Shown: positions 35,316-47,861 of the stretch, piece after piece
Layout of the letters: each line of letters starts with the position of its first letter
How positions within the stretch are numbered: the first letter of the stretch is position 1
Assembly (NCBI GenBank): GCA_019722365.1
Contig: JADFUC010001074.1
Coordinates: 124,001-188,000, forward strand
Length of the DNA stretch: 64,000 nucleotides
Source: Lithospermum erythrorhizon
Lineage: Eukaryota; Streptophyta; Magnoliopsida; Boraginales; Boraginaceae
Direction: 5' to 3'
Notes under the pieces: generated by a model
Database searches by the model: none
The model's input: the letters and a program-made list of their open reading frames with translations, nothing else
Told to the model about the DNA's origin: nothing
Made by a program: the position numbers and the translations under genes

Positions 35316-35333
35316 GAATCTATATATAATAGA
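35316..35333 (-). promoter_or_regulatory. TATA box of the YUCCA gene
   Basis: A TATATATAG stretch on the minus strand about 50-60 bp upstream of the start codon. It fits a short 5'UTR of about 20-30 nt. Confidence 0.5.
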
Positions 35334-35433
35334 GGAATTTTGAAAAGAAATGTATATTTAGTTTATTTTAGTGGCTATGAATACTTTTCAAGGTTACTTG
35401 GACTTGCTTGACGTCTAAACTTATATATATATA

Positions 35434-35517
35434 TTATTTGATTTCAAAGAAGTGTATATGTATGTATGTATATATAATTATATATATGTCCTATACACTT
35501 CTTTTGAAATCAAATAA
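35434..35517. repeat. Perfect-stem inverted repeat (hairpin)
   Basis: The left arm (35434-35458) TTATTTGATTTCAAAGAAGT and following bases pair with the right arm (35492-35517), with one extra A as the main difference. The loop of about 33 nt is AT-rich (ATGTATGTATATATAATT). It sits 160-250 bp upstream of the YUCCA start. Confidence 0.75.
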
Positions 35518-35799
35518 ATATATTAATTCATCATTGACGGTATGTAGGGGTATTAAGCCAGGATACCACTTCGTATATACTACATCAATCCCTAAAACAT
35601 ATTCATGGTCGGTTTACTTTTTCAATAATCAAAATTAACAAAATTCATAGCATTAATTGATAGATATAACTTTAAATAGAATCAAAATTGTTACATATGT
35701 TAAATGTCACGAATTACAAAATATATGTTTGTCATTACTCATTACCTTCTGTCGTCGTAAGTATTCAAACTTACAAATGCAGCGAGCGGAACTACAAAA
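35518..35799. other. Spacer between YUCCA promoter and FYV7-like gene
   Basis: No gene recognised. It contains the 3'UTR of the FYV7-like gene in its right part. Confidence 0.4.
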
Positions 35800-37739
35800 C
35801 TAATTCGAAGATTGTTGAATGGTTTCCAAGAGATGCTCAATTCTGTACTTCATAACAGGTTGGCCTTTCCTAGTTTTCTTGAACATCTTCTCCCTCAAAT
35901 CTTTTCGTCGAGCTTCAGCTTTCTGCTTGCCTTCCTTCTTCGCTTGAATTAAAGCTTCCCTTTCCATCCTCGCTTTCTCCTCTTCCTCACACTTCTTCCT
36001 ATACACCTCTTTAAGACTGAATGCACTATTTTTCTCTCTTCCCTTTGTTTTCTTATTGAATTTATATGCATTTCCAGTTTCATTCCCATTCTGTAGCAAC
36101 AATTGTAGGTGAGTACATGCAAAAACCATAACCATCAGAAATTTCACTATTTAGGGAATAGACATCAGTTTAAAGGACTCTATAATGACACCATATATGA
36201 CAAAAAGAAAACAAATGTATTATACTGCAATGCTAATGATTTATGATGGAAGACGATTATAACCTCCTCAAAACTATCACCCATGGCAGGGTTATTCTGC
36301 TTTTCGTGCTGGTTCATTGATGTGCCAACATTATCAAGCTGGTGTTCTTGTTGCTTCACCGACTTCTTATACTTCTTTATAAACTTAGCATTCCTGTAGA
36401 ACTCTTTCTTCTTTTCTGTCAAGAACACAGCAACAACCACTTATCACCCATCAACATCCAAACGATAATTACAAACAAAAAGTATCCACTGCTGAACCCG
36501 AATGAAAGAACGGAGTTGAAACAGACACCTCAGTAATCCTTCTAATAAACTTCAAATGCATATTCGGTGAAGGTGTAATGACCTATAAATCACACATTTG
36601 GCAATAGAACCAATCAAGAATTATATACTCTTGGTTGAGTTAAGAGATGACCCCTATCGCGTGACACTATAATCAATTAACGACAAACTTTGTACAGCTT
36701 CAATTTCTGCATTTTAAAACCTAATACTACAAGTTTATTTACCAAGTCAGCTTCCAGGAGCTAAAGCATGTATACCATCCATCATAAAAACAGAAAATAG
36801 AATGGCGATCACCAGCGTAGAGTATTCAACATATTCATAGATTCGATTATAAGTTATAGCCCTGCTCAAATAAACCCGAATCATCACACCTTAAAACAGC
36901 TAGCACAAAAGCATGCAAACAAAGGCTTCTCAATGCCACATTACTACATCAAGGGATTAAGACTAACCATTCCCTGCCAATTTGTACATAAAAACTTTTC
37001 AGCAAAAGCCAGAGATAAAATTAATCACTAATTCACCACTGAACTTGCCATCAAATTAATTATTACGTAACCTCAAACCAAATTGTTATGTAATTAATTC
37101 GGAAAAAACAGCCTCCCCGTTAATCTTTTATCACTAAGGCTGCGTACTATCCAACATGCCTTAGCTAGCTTAGACGGGAGTCTCTCCAAAGACCTTGGAC
37201 CTTGGAACATGTTAACGTTAATGTTAAAACAAAACTATTCCCTCCATCCCAAAAAAATGTCAAATTTTGAATCTCAGTAGTTGACTATATTAAATTCTGA
37301 ACTAAAATAATTAGGTATATATTGTATTAATAATTGGCTACAAACATATCAAAATATAATATCTTCAACTTACTTTACAATTAACATGCTAATTTCAACG
37401 CAAATCAAATTTATCGATTAAGGCCGCAAAGTTTGTTAATTTTCACAACTAAAAATCATAATTGGACAATAATTCACAATTTAACAATTAACAATCAAAC
37501 TGGACAATATTTTGGGACACACAATAACTAAATACTTAAAAATAAATAAATAATTTACTGATAATTGAAGGATTATAATCCTTATTGAATGTTTTGGCAT
37601 TAGCAAAAGCATTAAGAGAAAGGGCTCTTCCTCCTATTCTCTGCATATTCTTCTTCATTATCTGCTTATTATTCATCGAATTTCTATTAATATTATTTGT
37701 GTTGACTTCATTTTCAGAGCCTATAGATATTTTCACCAT
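35800..37739 (-). CDS. rRNA-processing protein FYV7/TAP26-like, 3 exons
   Basis: A small basic, coiled-coil-prone protein of the FYV7 (yeast 18S rRNA processing) / TAP26 family, expected in the nucleolus. Exons: 37739-37559, 36415-36264, 36090-35800; phases fit, 207 residues. The start is ATG 37739 (MVKISIGSENEV); the frame stays open upstream only through TTG. Motifs are RIGGRALSLNAFANAKTFNK and YNPSII near residues 40-60, KKKKEFYRNAKFIKKYKKS after the first splice, then a Lys/Glu/Arg-rich helix from about residue 125 and the end signature KKTRKGQPVMKYRIEHLLE. The promoter side has a telo-box and TGGGCC/TGGGCT site II elements, as in many plant ribosome-biogenesis genes. There is no membrane segment and no sign of damage. 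The family call rests on the characteristic end signature. Confidence 0.82.
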
Positions 37740-37774
37740 CGTTGACTTTTTCGATTTTGAATTTGAGGAATTTG

Positions 37775-37783
37775 AAACCCTAA
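37775..37783 (+). promoter_or_regulatory. Telo-box (AAACCCTAA) in the FYV7-like 5' region
   Basis: AAACCCTAA on the plus strand, which is TTAGGGTTT in the transcript direction, lies 36 bp upstream of the start codon. Telo-boxes are enriched just downstream of transcription starts in plant ribosomal-protein and translation genes. Confidence 0.65.
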
Positions 37784-37851
37784 TTTGATGAGAATTGAAA
37801 TTGGACAATTTGGTCAACGATTTGGGGAATATTGAGAGTTTAGAGTTTATT

Positions 37852-37895
37852 GGGCTTGGGTTATAGTAGAAACTCCATTGGTTAAAGTAGGCCCA
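37852..37895 (-). promoter_or_regulatory. Site II (TGGGCY) elements
   Basis: TGGGCT occurs on the plus strand near 37851-37856 and TGGGCC on the minus strand at 37895-37890. Such elements, bound by TCP factors, cooperate with telo-boxes in growth-related plant promoters. Spacing from the start codon (110-160 bp) is typical. Confidence 0.55.
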
Positions 37896-38614
37896 TATGT
37901 TTCATTGGGTTGATATTACTCATAAAAATGATTAAATATCACTCTTTTAAAATCTAGCACCAAATTTAAAAATTTTACTCAAAATCTAAAATATAACCAC
38001 CCTCTTCCCGCAAAAATACCAAAATAATCCCTACGTTTTATTCTATTTTTCATTTTTCTTTTTGCCTCAAACATCCCCACCACCACTATCCTCCTCCAAA
38101 CCAAAACCTCCTTTCTTCTTCTTTCTTTTATCTTTCCTCTCAGCACTTCATCACCAAAGAAGGGTGGAAAGGACTCATTTAGAAGCGAGGGAGGGGGTCG
38201 CGATCTAGAGCAAGGAAGGGTGAGGCGAGTGGGATTACAATCGCCGGATTACAAGGATCCGGTGGCATTGGCAAGCTGGGGTTGGGAGAAGGGCATCTCA
38301 ATTTGGACCGCAACGTCTAAGTGCATCTTAGCTTAGTGCCACCACTAGCTTAGGGAATGGCCTCCTCAATTTTAAATTTTTACAGTTTAACATAAGTAAT
38401 TTTACACAAAATATAATACTTGGAACTTCTCAATAATTAATTTTTTTTAAAAACATTATTTTAATGTTTTTACACCCCTCTATATTGATTCAAACCCCCC
38501 ATTGAACGGTCAAATCTATTTTCAAGGCAAAGCATACAAAGCTCTGACTTTTTTTGTACACTTTTTACCTTATCCATACCTTAAACATAGTCTCACTCCA
38601 ATAAACATGATCAT
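37896..38614. other. Intergenic, no gene recognised
   Basis: 38060-38340 is less AT-rich and contains pyrimidine-rich and GA-rich blocks resembling a gene leader, but no coding frame with similarity could be found. Confidence 0.4.
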
Positions 38615-41600
38615 TGTTATAAATATAACTAATAATAAAGTAAATAGATAGAGAAAATAATAAACAAGGAGGAGAATATCTTTTATTGCTTGTATAATCG
38701 CAGTGTAATAATCTAATGAGTTGCCTATTTATAGGCTTCAAGATAAAATAATAAGGTAAATCTGGCAACTTGGATAAAATGGGCAGCCTAGTTGTTTGCT
38801 CATCAAGTTGTTCCTTTCTCTTGGTAAACAAGACGATTTAGCTGATGCCACATCCACCATATACATTATTTCCATAACACTCTCCCCTTGGATGTCTAGG
38901 TAATCAACAAGAATATGCCTCGCTTAAAACCTTACTAGAAAAACCCGCTTGGGGATAAACCAAAGAAGGAAGCATGCATTATTCTTAATATACGCTTATA
39001 AATTGCTAAGTCTCATTAAAACCTATCAGAAAATCCATTTGGGACAAAACCTTGATTAAGGAAAAGAGTACAATGCGATAACTCTCATGACCACATCACT
39101 TGACATCATTTAGTCGACATAGTCCTATACTTCCTCGATAGCTTTTCGAATGCCAGATAGTAAGGATTTAGTGAATATGTCTCGCCAGACATCACACGAT
39201 CGAATTTGTTGAAAATCGATTACCATTCCTCCGAAGATCATGCGTAAGAATAACAATACCAATATATTTTGTTCTATCTCATTTGACATGTCGTTTTTAA
39301 CCGCGAATACATGTACAATTATTATCATAAAGTTTGTCGTGACCAACTTCATAAGGATAAATGATAATTAATACGGACTGGTGGATCATATTCCCTAACC
39401 AAGTACATTCACGAATTTCTTCGTGATTTCAAGATTTCTACGTAGTTTATCGCTTAACCAATCCTTAAGTTAAATAGTCATTAGGAAAACCGTGGTAGGA
39501 CAAAAAACCTAAGCGGTATAAAAATATTATATTCTCTTTAGATATACTTCGTAATTGTCTCATTAAAAACCTTATCAAGAAAACCCAAAGGGGAAAACTT
39601 AGTGAAGTGGAAAGAGTACAATGCATATCGTATCTCCCTCGATTTGCATCATCATTATATCATCAGATATCATATCTCCCCACGGTATCATCGATATAAA
39701 TTGGCTCTCAAGTAGAATATCCAAATAATGCTACAAACGTTTGTAACATTACATAATTATGTCATGTATCGCTTGTATTTGATATACATTAGAATTAGTA
39801 CTTCAAGACCAAGTTCATCTTCCGGACGAGATACTCTAATTATTCTTACGAATCTCGCTAATTGAGATTAAATATTTCTACTTTTATGTATCAAATATGA
39901 TATGGATTTATACTTCACATGCATAATTGTCATGTATATATCTTTACAAAGTATTTAAATTCAAATCCTATCAGACATTCCTTGGTTCGACAATCAGAAC
40001 TCAAAGTGAGTACAAATTTATAATTACATGCCCAATTGACTCAGATATACCTTTATAAGGCATTTGATTCCAAATCAGATTATAAACATCTTGTTTAACA
40101 ACTGAGAACTCTTACATAAGGCTGTGTTAACGTATTCATGATAACTTAGTCATTGATAACTCTTCTAGAGTCTCTATAAAGTATAATCGGATCTTCAGTA
40201 GTATCATGATTATTTATGTCACCAATAATGATAAATAAATCAAATCATCAATGAAAATGTGAAATATCAATATCAACTTAGTATTAATAATTCAAATGTC
40301 TCATACCACATAATAAGTAAACAAATAGATCGTACAATCACATAGGGCATAATATAAATACAAAGTTAAACATGTATGACATATTATCGATAAACTTCTA
40401 TGTTCATGTGATATTGAATAAAATGAGAATGCAAATCAATGTCTAATAATGCAGTCAAACTTGCAATCCATCTTCCGGATGACTTTAAATATTCAAATAT
40501 TTTCATATTAACTCAATTGAGTTAAGTTCCCGGGAATATAGATATGTACTTCAAGCATCACAAATCTTTCTACATGTTTTCATGTATACATATTTCGTTG
40601 CATGCTACATTATAAGTTACAGCAAAGGACCAAGAAATTATCTTTTTATTGCTACTCAAACATTTATAATTTTTAATACCCCATCGTGCTGTACGTGTCA
40701 CCTTATAACTTATTTAGTGCTTCAGGTACAAATATTATATGGCAAATCTTAGGGTCATTTATTTTCACGTATACCCAAGCATATAACGCATTAAGTCTCA
40801 TCTTCATTAGACTTTAAGTCTAAATTTCTCACTTATATAGCTAAGCCATTAAACCGCACTAGTATATACTCCACTCAGTATCATTTTCATTGACTCCGAC
40901 TCTAAATTTCATTTATATAGTGAGTTTTGTTTACTCTTGATTGCGCTCTTTTCTTTTGGTCATTCATAAATATATACATCTACTCACTTAAGTGAGATAG
41001 ATTTTGCATCCCTCATATTGCTTCAAATGATATGTAGCTCTTTCATTGTATGCAATATTTATTGCTCCATAATCTTTTTCTTTGGTTCCACCATGTTCAT
41101 GATGTTAACCAGATCTCATTATAGTCATGAATTTCAAGTATGTAAATGTCTTCTGTGACATTATACTTTAGCTTATTTTATGATATATTAACGCACCTCT
41201 TCCTCGGAGGTGATATTCCCTAGACCATCTTCAATGTCATATCTTCGGGTGGTGGAACTATATCATTTACAATGCCTCTTAGGAACCTCCACCTCTATTT
41301 TGAGTGTTAACAACTCAGATAAGACTTCATTGCTTTCGAGGTCGAATTTGTTTGGTAGTGAACTTCTAGTTCATATCATCCCTTATTCATATTTTCTCTT
41401 GAACTTCAAGTTCATATTTATTCATTTTTGAGGATCATCTAATATAGGAATATTTCAATTCAAGATAGTCTATTTTTTCAGTTGTATACTATTCTCCCCT
41501 CAATGTTGAAAATATTGATATATCACAATGAAAAATTACTTGATAAATTAATTTCAATTTCGTATTTCCAAGTATATAGATGTACATACCTTCTGGGTAT

Positions 41601-44047
41601 AATAATAATTTAAAAAGTCATCATTTGTGCAAGCTAGTAATCGCAAATATATGATGCACGATAACCGGAGGGTAAATATGTGGTTTCCGACCAAACCAAC
41701 TATATCATGTAGTTTTATAATAATTTGCATAACGCGAACAAGATTACTGGCTAGGTGTAATATTTCCCAACGACACCGAGATATCGCATGTAATTTAACA
41801 CGCCCACAACAAATAACTGGAGTTTACACTATGAGTCACATAAATTTTTCAAACTTAATAGTTTATTGACTCTTCAATGAGTCTCCAATTAAATACTCAC
41901 TCATATTCTTTTCAGATCGTGAATCCAACCCGGACGGTCTTTACCGTTATGCCAAATAATAAAATTTCTCACAATTCTCAAACTTCCGGTTTGACAAAAA
42001 GTGTATTTTGATATACAAACATGTTTGTTAATTCATGTAACAATATATTAGCTCTTCCAGATCCTTCTATTGATTTTGCTACACTTTTGACAAATATTAG
42101 CTCTTCTGGAGCCTTCACTTGTTGTCTCAATGTGGTAGATAATTTGACAAATATTTTTGAAACTGTTTAGATTCCTTTCAGACTTAGAATAATATGGTGC
42201 ATCTTGAATACATATTTTTGAGGCACCAATCTGTTATCTCTTCTAGAGTATTCAGTCAATTTTTGTAATCGGCCGATATCAATAACACTCGCTTCAGATA
42301 TTAGATAAGAAAAATATTTTCTTATCTTTTAGAACGGTATTTAGTCATTGCACTATCTCGCAAGACATTTCTCCTTTATCCATGTTATTGGTGGCAAATT
42401 CCTATCGAAATTGAAAATCATACAATTGTAAGTTTCAGAAAGATAGCGGAACACAAGCACGCTTTAAATACCAAATCTTTCTCAATTTTAACTAGTATGT
42501 ATTATTGTATAATCACAATACCAACTATGATTAGGAAATTCATTTTTCCTTCAGAAATGATATGTTGGCTCTTTGGAGCATTCAATTAATTTTACACTAC
42601 CTCATATCAGGATAACATTCCTCGCTTTATACGGTTATCAAGTAAGAAGATTTTTCTTCTCTTTAAAGCCTGCATGCATCATAGCTTTTATATACTCAAA
42701 CAATTTACTATCTCAGATGGTTACATACTCAAACAATATCATTTGTGAAGTACTTCTGGACCTTGAAGAAACCAGTAGTAATCAAATTGATAAAACTTAA
42801 TTCATGTAATTGAATCAGATATTTCACCTTATATGAGTCTTCGTGGCTCATAAGTAAATTCCCATCATATTATTTTCTTTCAAACATCGGTGATATCTAC
42901 ATAAATTTGTCGAATATTCAAAAGCCCTTAATATATATGATTATCATTTTTAAGCCCCTAATCTTTTCATATTCGTGCTTGCTTAAAATTGAGTATTCAA
43001 GACACATGAAAAGGTTCAAACATATTTAGTCTTCTTGACTAATTATTATCTAAATTTTGAGTCTTTAGTTGTGAACAGTTTATTATGACTACAAATCTTG
43101 TAGATTAATCTTCTGGACTAATAATAACCTAAATTTTCTCCAACTATACATAATGGAGTCTTATACTAGTTGTGAGATTATAAGGGTAGGAAATAAATAT
43201 TTTTCGTAAGTCTTCTGGACTAATAATATATCTCGTACCACATAATACTCATACAAATAGATCTGATTAATAATTCACATGATGATAAATTCAACTATTA
43301 TATATATAAATATAATAAGTCTTCTAGAGTTGATGATTGATACATGTCTTCTAGACAAATATATATATATTACTCAATCTAACCATAATAAATGCATAGA
43401 TTAAAACTAATTTTATCTAATTAATAAAAGTTTTCGTGACTTAGGCATTTTGATAATTGTCTTCTGACTCATATAAAATATATATAAATCTAATTACAGT
43501 TTCAATATATGTAATAGTACAAAAATATCGCCTACTCATAAACCACTGTTAATACTTAATCAAACTAATCATCTTTAACATTTTATACTAAGTGGTCGTA
43601 AGACATTTAAAGTTCAGATATAACAATAATATTCGCATTCTAAATCAACTACTCTATTAGACCCATACGATCAAAAAGTATAGTCAAAATCATATACTAC
43701 TTATTAGTTATTACTCTTTCAATAAACCACGCAAGTAGTTTTATCAAAAGTTGGGCTCATAATTTATAATTTGGTTGACAAACTCACTTCATATGACAAC
43801 GATAAAAATTCATAATTTCATAATTTGAAGTACCTTTAATCAATTGGAGATGTGAACTTACTCACTTGGTATATGTGCACATCTTTAAAGCTAATGTTTG
43901 ATCTTCAAATAATATCTAGGAGAATGATACTAACATTTTTTCTACGGGCCAAACCTATAGTATTTTTCCCTTTTTGTATCGCATCAGTTGGAAGATTAAA
44001 AGTGCTGATAACGTATTATAAATATAACTAATGATAAAGTAAATATA
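38615..44047 (-). mobile_element. Decayed LTR retroelement (LARD-like), minus strand, 5' LTR truncated
   Basis: The 3' LTR is 38615-38879 (265 bp). On the minus strand it starts TGTTATGGAAATAATG and ends TTATAACA, with a TATA box (CCTATAAATAGGC) inside. Just before it lies a polypurine tract (CCAAGGGGAGAG, from 38891 down). At 44014-44047 the first ~34 bp of the LTR edge recur (TATTATAAATATAACTAATG), bordered by CGTTATCAGCAC on the minus strand, a primer-site-like sequence. The rest of the 5' LTR is missing. The 5.1-kb interior holds no intact gag or pol; it is AT-rich with recurrent 'tcttctggac/tcttctagag' motifs. So it is a dead or always non-autonomous element. Confidence 0.7.
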
Positions 44048-46461
44048 CAGTGATACAATATTTGATTCAAAATTCACTATTAACTCAATTTTTTACTACC
44101 ATCATTTCAATTACAGTTCTCATTCCTCAAGGCTATTTACTCTCATGTACTTTGACGTGTCCAACTCATTATTTTGTTTCCTTACGTTTCGGTCAACTCG
44201 AAAAATCAATTTACTGTATTTCCTTTTCCCATACTGAAGCACTCGAACTGGCTGCAACAATGACTATACTTTCCGCCAGAATATTGGGGAAAAGTAAGGT
44301 TATGTAGTAATAATAATGCACGCAGGATGCATCTGATAATCTATTAGACCTAACACCCAACCAACTTTATTTTTAGATATATGTTGGTGTTCCACTGTGA
44401 GATATATCTGTTGAAACGCATTATTATACCAACTGTTAATAATACTTAGACTAATATGATAAAACCGATGTAAAATAAACGGGTACAAGAAAAGCACACA
44501 AAGATTGCTTCGCTCGCTTTTAACTGGCCCACGCCCTTATGCTCCACCATCCGGTGAAAGCGAAATCCACTACAGAGTCACTGTGCTGTAGATGCTAATT
44601 ACACTTCATGCTTCCCATAAATGTCTCTATCATACATTATCTATGAACTTCTACTCGGCCTCCCCCTCGAATATGAAATTCTCTCATTACCACTACCACA
44701 AGATTCCCTACGATTTATGGAACCATAAAATATAAATAATAATCCTAATTTTTCACACTCCATTGACATTTCCCAAATGTACACATACCTTGAATAAGCA
44801 TGCTGTCTCTTTTATATGTATTAGTCGGTAACTCTTTCACATTAAATCTTTTAATTGAATATATGTAAGGAAATATCTTCAATCTTCATGCTTGAAGAAT
44901 ACTCCAAGTCATTACCATATAGTCTTTTAGTGTTTTATAATAATCCAAAGTTTTGGCTACTATATATATTATAGGATAAAAATATTTCTTCCAAATATTA
45001 CCAAAATCAACATAATCAAGAAAATATTTTTTCAGATCCGTATGAGCCTGGCCAGCCGCCAGCTTGTCAATCCAACTATTGTAACATCCGTATAAATATT
45101 CATCGCCGCTTTGCCAAACTTTGCCCACCAAACACTAACAATATATAGTCCCTCCAACTATTTTTTGTGAATTATTATCATTTCGATCTTTGAAAATTAA
45201 AACCTCAATTTCATCAATTACTAATTATTCCTTGGCTCCTAAAAATACTCCCTCTCTCAGTTTTTTTAATTGTGGTTTCAGCTTTCATCGCATTATTGTG
45301 ACAGTTAAAGTAAAAATAGTCAAAAAGTACATTGAAAAAATGTAGAATCACAATCAATTAAAACAAATATCATCGCATTGGGTTGTTTATTTTAAGAGAA
45401 AAGTATAAAAAAGTATGAATTTAAATGTAAACGATATTTATTATGCTAAACCCACAAATCATAAAAAAAAATAATTTTTTTGCTAAACGACAATTATAAA
45501 AAATTGAAAGATAAAATTTATATATTCGATTCGCCTTTAAAATACTTTCATAATATTAATTTTATAAATTTTTAATAATATAGTTAAAGAGTAATCACAA
45601 AGACGTCTTGACCCCCGAGCATAAAGTTTCAATTAAAAGTTCTAATCGGTAGAATATATATTTATCCGACATAATGATGACACGTTATATTTTGATCGAT
45701 ATTCTATGTTACAATTAATTAACATTATGCCAATCAGCCAATGCCACGTTTTATATTTTTTAAATTAGTGGTTATGACATTTGACATCATGTTAATAATT
45801 TGTCAAGCAAATAAAAACGTACAATCATACAACCCAAGGTCGGTTTTCCACATATCATCGATGCATTTCAACTACTTCCATGCAGTATACTGCAGTGTAT
45901 GTAGTCCCTCCCATTAGGTGTGAATTGAGTAGTACCCTTCAACAGATATTTAATTTCATCTGAATCTTGCAGTGTAAAGTAGTACTCAACAAATGAGGAA
46001 AGTTTATTGGGGTTCCTGACAAATATCTTTGAGATATAAGCACCAAAATGTGAAGTGTTTCAAATCTTTGCTCAGTTGTGATAAAGGAGTAATAAATTAG
46101 GAGGAGTACATAGTGAGATCTTGAAACCAATATCACCGGACACTTGGCATGTCAATAATGGGGTGACATAAACCCAGGACCTGCCCTTTTGTTCTTTGAA
46201 TAATATAACCTACCAATGGTGAATGGTTTATTAATATGATTGATTATTTAATTAATGTTTCTTAATTTGATCAATGTGAATGGACATATAAGAGTCGTAC
46301 CCTCGTCCACATTTTATTTGTTTAAATATTCATTTTGTATATATGTAACTTGATGTTAACAAAAAATACTCCGTATGTATTATGTTTAAAAATCAACATA
46401 TATGTAGTCTGTAGTCACAAAATAAAAGAATAATGTATTCATATCTAAACACCTTTCTTAA
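44048..46461. other. Intergenic with MITE-like repeats and one unassigned frame
   Basis: An 81-codon minus-strand frame (45131-44886) contains SGDEYLYGCYNSWIDKLAAG and reads like real protein sequence, but I do not recognise it and the codon at its start is not ATG; it may be an exon relic. A Stowaway-like block begins near 45250 (CTCCCTCTCTCAGTTTTTTT) and a repeat shared with 12040 and 61800 lies near 45430-45500. Confidence 0.4.
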
Positions 46462-46470
46462 AAATAAGAA

Positions 46471-47852
46471 GGCTAATTCGCATTTTGCCCCCAATAATAT
46501 CACGTACGTTTTTATGTGGTTTTCGAACTATCAGTTTATTTCAGGTTTAGTCCGTAATCTATTTATCGTTTCAGGCCATGGTCCCTAAACTATTTTTTGT
46601 TTCAGGGTTGATCCATCACCTGATTTTTAACAACAAAACACACATTTTTTACACGAAAATATAGGGCAACGTTAAATGACTATTTTAACCTTATAGCTAC
46701 CAGACGCGCCTTTTGGTATTATTAACACATAAATTAAATCACATTCTAAAAATCACATTCAATTAAATCACATTCTAAAAATCTTCATCACCAAAAAACT
46801 CTTCGAAACCCCTTCATCAGCAAAACCCCTTCAGAACCCCTCAAGCAAAATTTTGAAGCGGCAATGTCGAGGAAGAGGAAGTCCTATAGCCCCGAAAAAG
46901 ACGAATTACCTGATGAATTCTTCGAATTAGAAATAAACCGTAATCACGGCAGGTAAGCATGAATCCATTTATAATTTCCCCAAAAAGATGTTATGGAAAT
47001 AGAACAATTCCCATAATGAATGTATTTTTATTGTTGTTTATGTTCAATTTAGTGATTATTTGTAGTTACTAACACCATGCATTCTACAGGGAGAAAAACG
47101 ATTTCTTCACTCTAAAGATTAGGGCAAACAGAGGTTTCGTGGCCTGGGGCCACCGTATGTACGCTGCGGGCTAGCTAAGTACGTAGACTACTCGCGAGTC
47201 AAGCCGCGAATGACCATGATATGGTTGATGTATTACTCAGAGACGTGGGCCGATGGATTTGTTTCTTGTTTTATGTTGTGCCTCTAAGGCGACTTACCTG
47301 AATAACGGCCAGTCATCTACACGCAACAAGACGCGATGATACGCTGAACTTATCAAAGGACTTGGAATAAAGAACCCCATTCACGCATCTCACAAACCTT
47401 CTCCCATGATTCTTCTCCGTGAATCTTACCCACTTAACAACATATCTTCCACAACAACATTTGATATCGGATTCAAGCGCGCTGGCCCCACGAAGACGAT
47501 TTGTTCTTTCACAAGTGTGCCTATAATCAATTTGGGGTTTTCACCTCTAGTGGTTCTCTCAATTGGGGCTTACTGCATGTCACAATGTGCCCCACGTTTT
47601 TATAGACTGATTATTCCCTCCAAAATATGTAATTACTAATTTGCCCTTCATTTAATCATACAAGTGCATATCACGCTGTCTAAATGCTACGGTTATATTG
47701 TGAGCCAAAGTGGCGGATCACCCAAATAGAAAAATAGTTTAGGGACCAAACGCATAACAAATTAGGGACCAAGCCTCGGTAAACAAACCTGATGGCCTAC
47801 TAATTACATGTAAAACATGGACGACAAAGATAGGGCAAAATGCGAATTAGCC
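46471..47852. mobile_element. Mutator-like element (MULE), 1382 bp, with 9-bp target duplication
   Basis: The terminal inverted repeats start GGCTAATTCGCATTTTGCCC on both ends (46471 and, inverted, 47852). They continue in degenerate form for about 130-150 bp, with GGTCCCTAAACTATTTTT about 105 bp inside each end. A perfect 9-bp duplication AAATAAGAA flanks the element (46462-46470, 47853-47861), the length diagnostic for Mutator. Inside is a fragment of what looks like the MURA transposase amino end (46864-47290). The rest of the transposase is missing, so it is a deletion derivative. Confidence 0.92.
46864..47290 (+). pseudogene. MURA-like transposase amino-terminal fragment
   Basis: An ATG at 46864 opens a frame beginning MSRKRKSYSPEKDELPDEFF. 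It meets a good donor (AG/GTAAGC at 46953) and resumes after CTACAG at 47090 with EKNDFFTLKIRANRG. After a one-base frame change the sequence GLGPPYVRCGLAKYVDYSR and then RMTMIWLMYYSETWADGF follows. The pattern (basic start, D-F-F-T-x-K-I, glycine-rich loop, K-Y-V-D-Y) resembles plant MuDR amino ends. It is broken by a frameshift and a stop (TAG at 47172). The assignment is by motif memory and by its position inside a MULE. Confidence 0.5.
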
Positions 47853-47861
47853 AAATAAGAA

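Noticed and set aside
35434..35517. microRNA gene
   Set aside because: The stem is nearly perfect and the loop short, more like a small foldback element; without small-RNA reads a microRNA claim is not supported.
37740..37817. Longer FYV7-like amino end starting at 37817
   Set aside because: The codon there is TTG, and the stretch contains the telo-box; the first ATG is at 37739.
44886..45131. 81-codon minus-strand frame that reads like protein
   Set aside because: No family recognised, no ATG at the start, and no neighbouring exons found; kept only as a remark in the intergenic entry.
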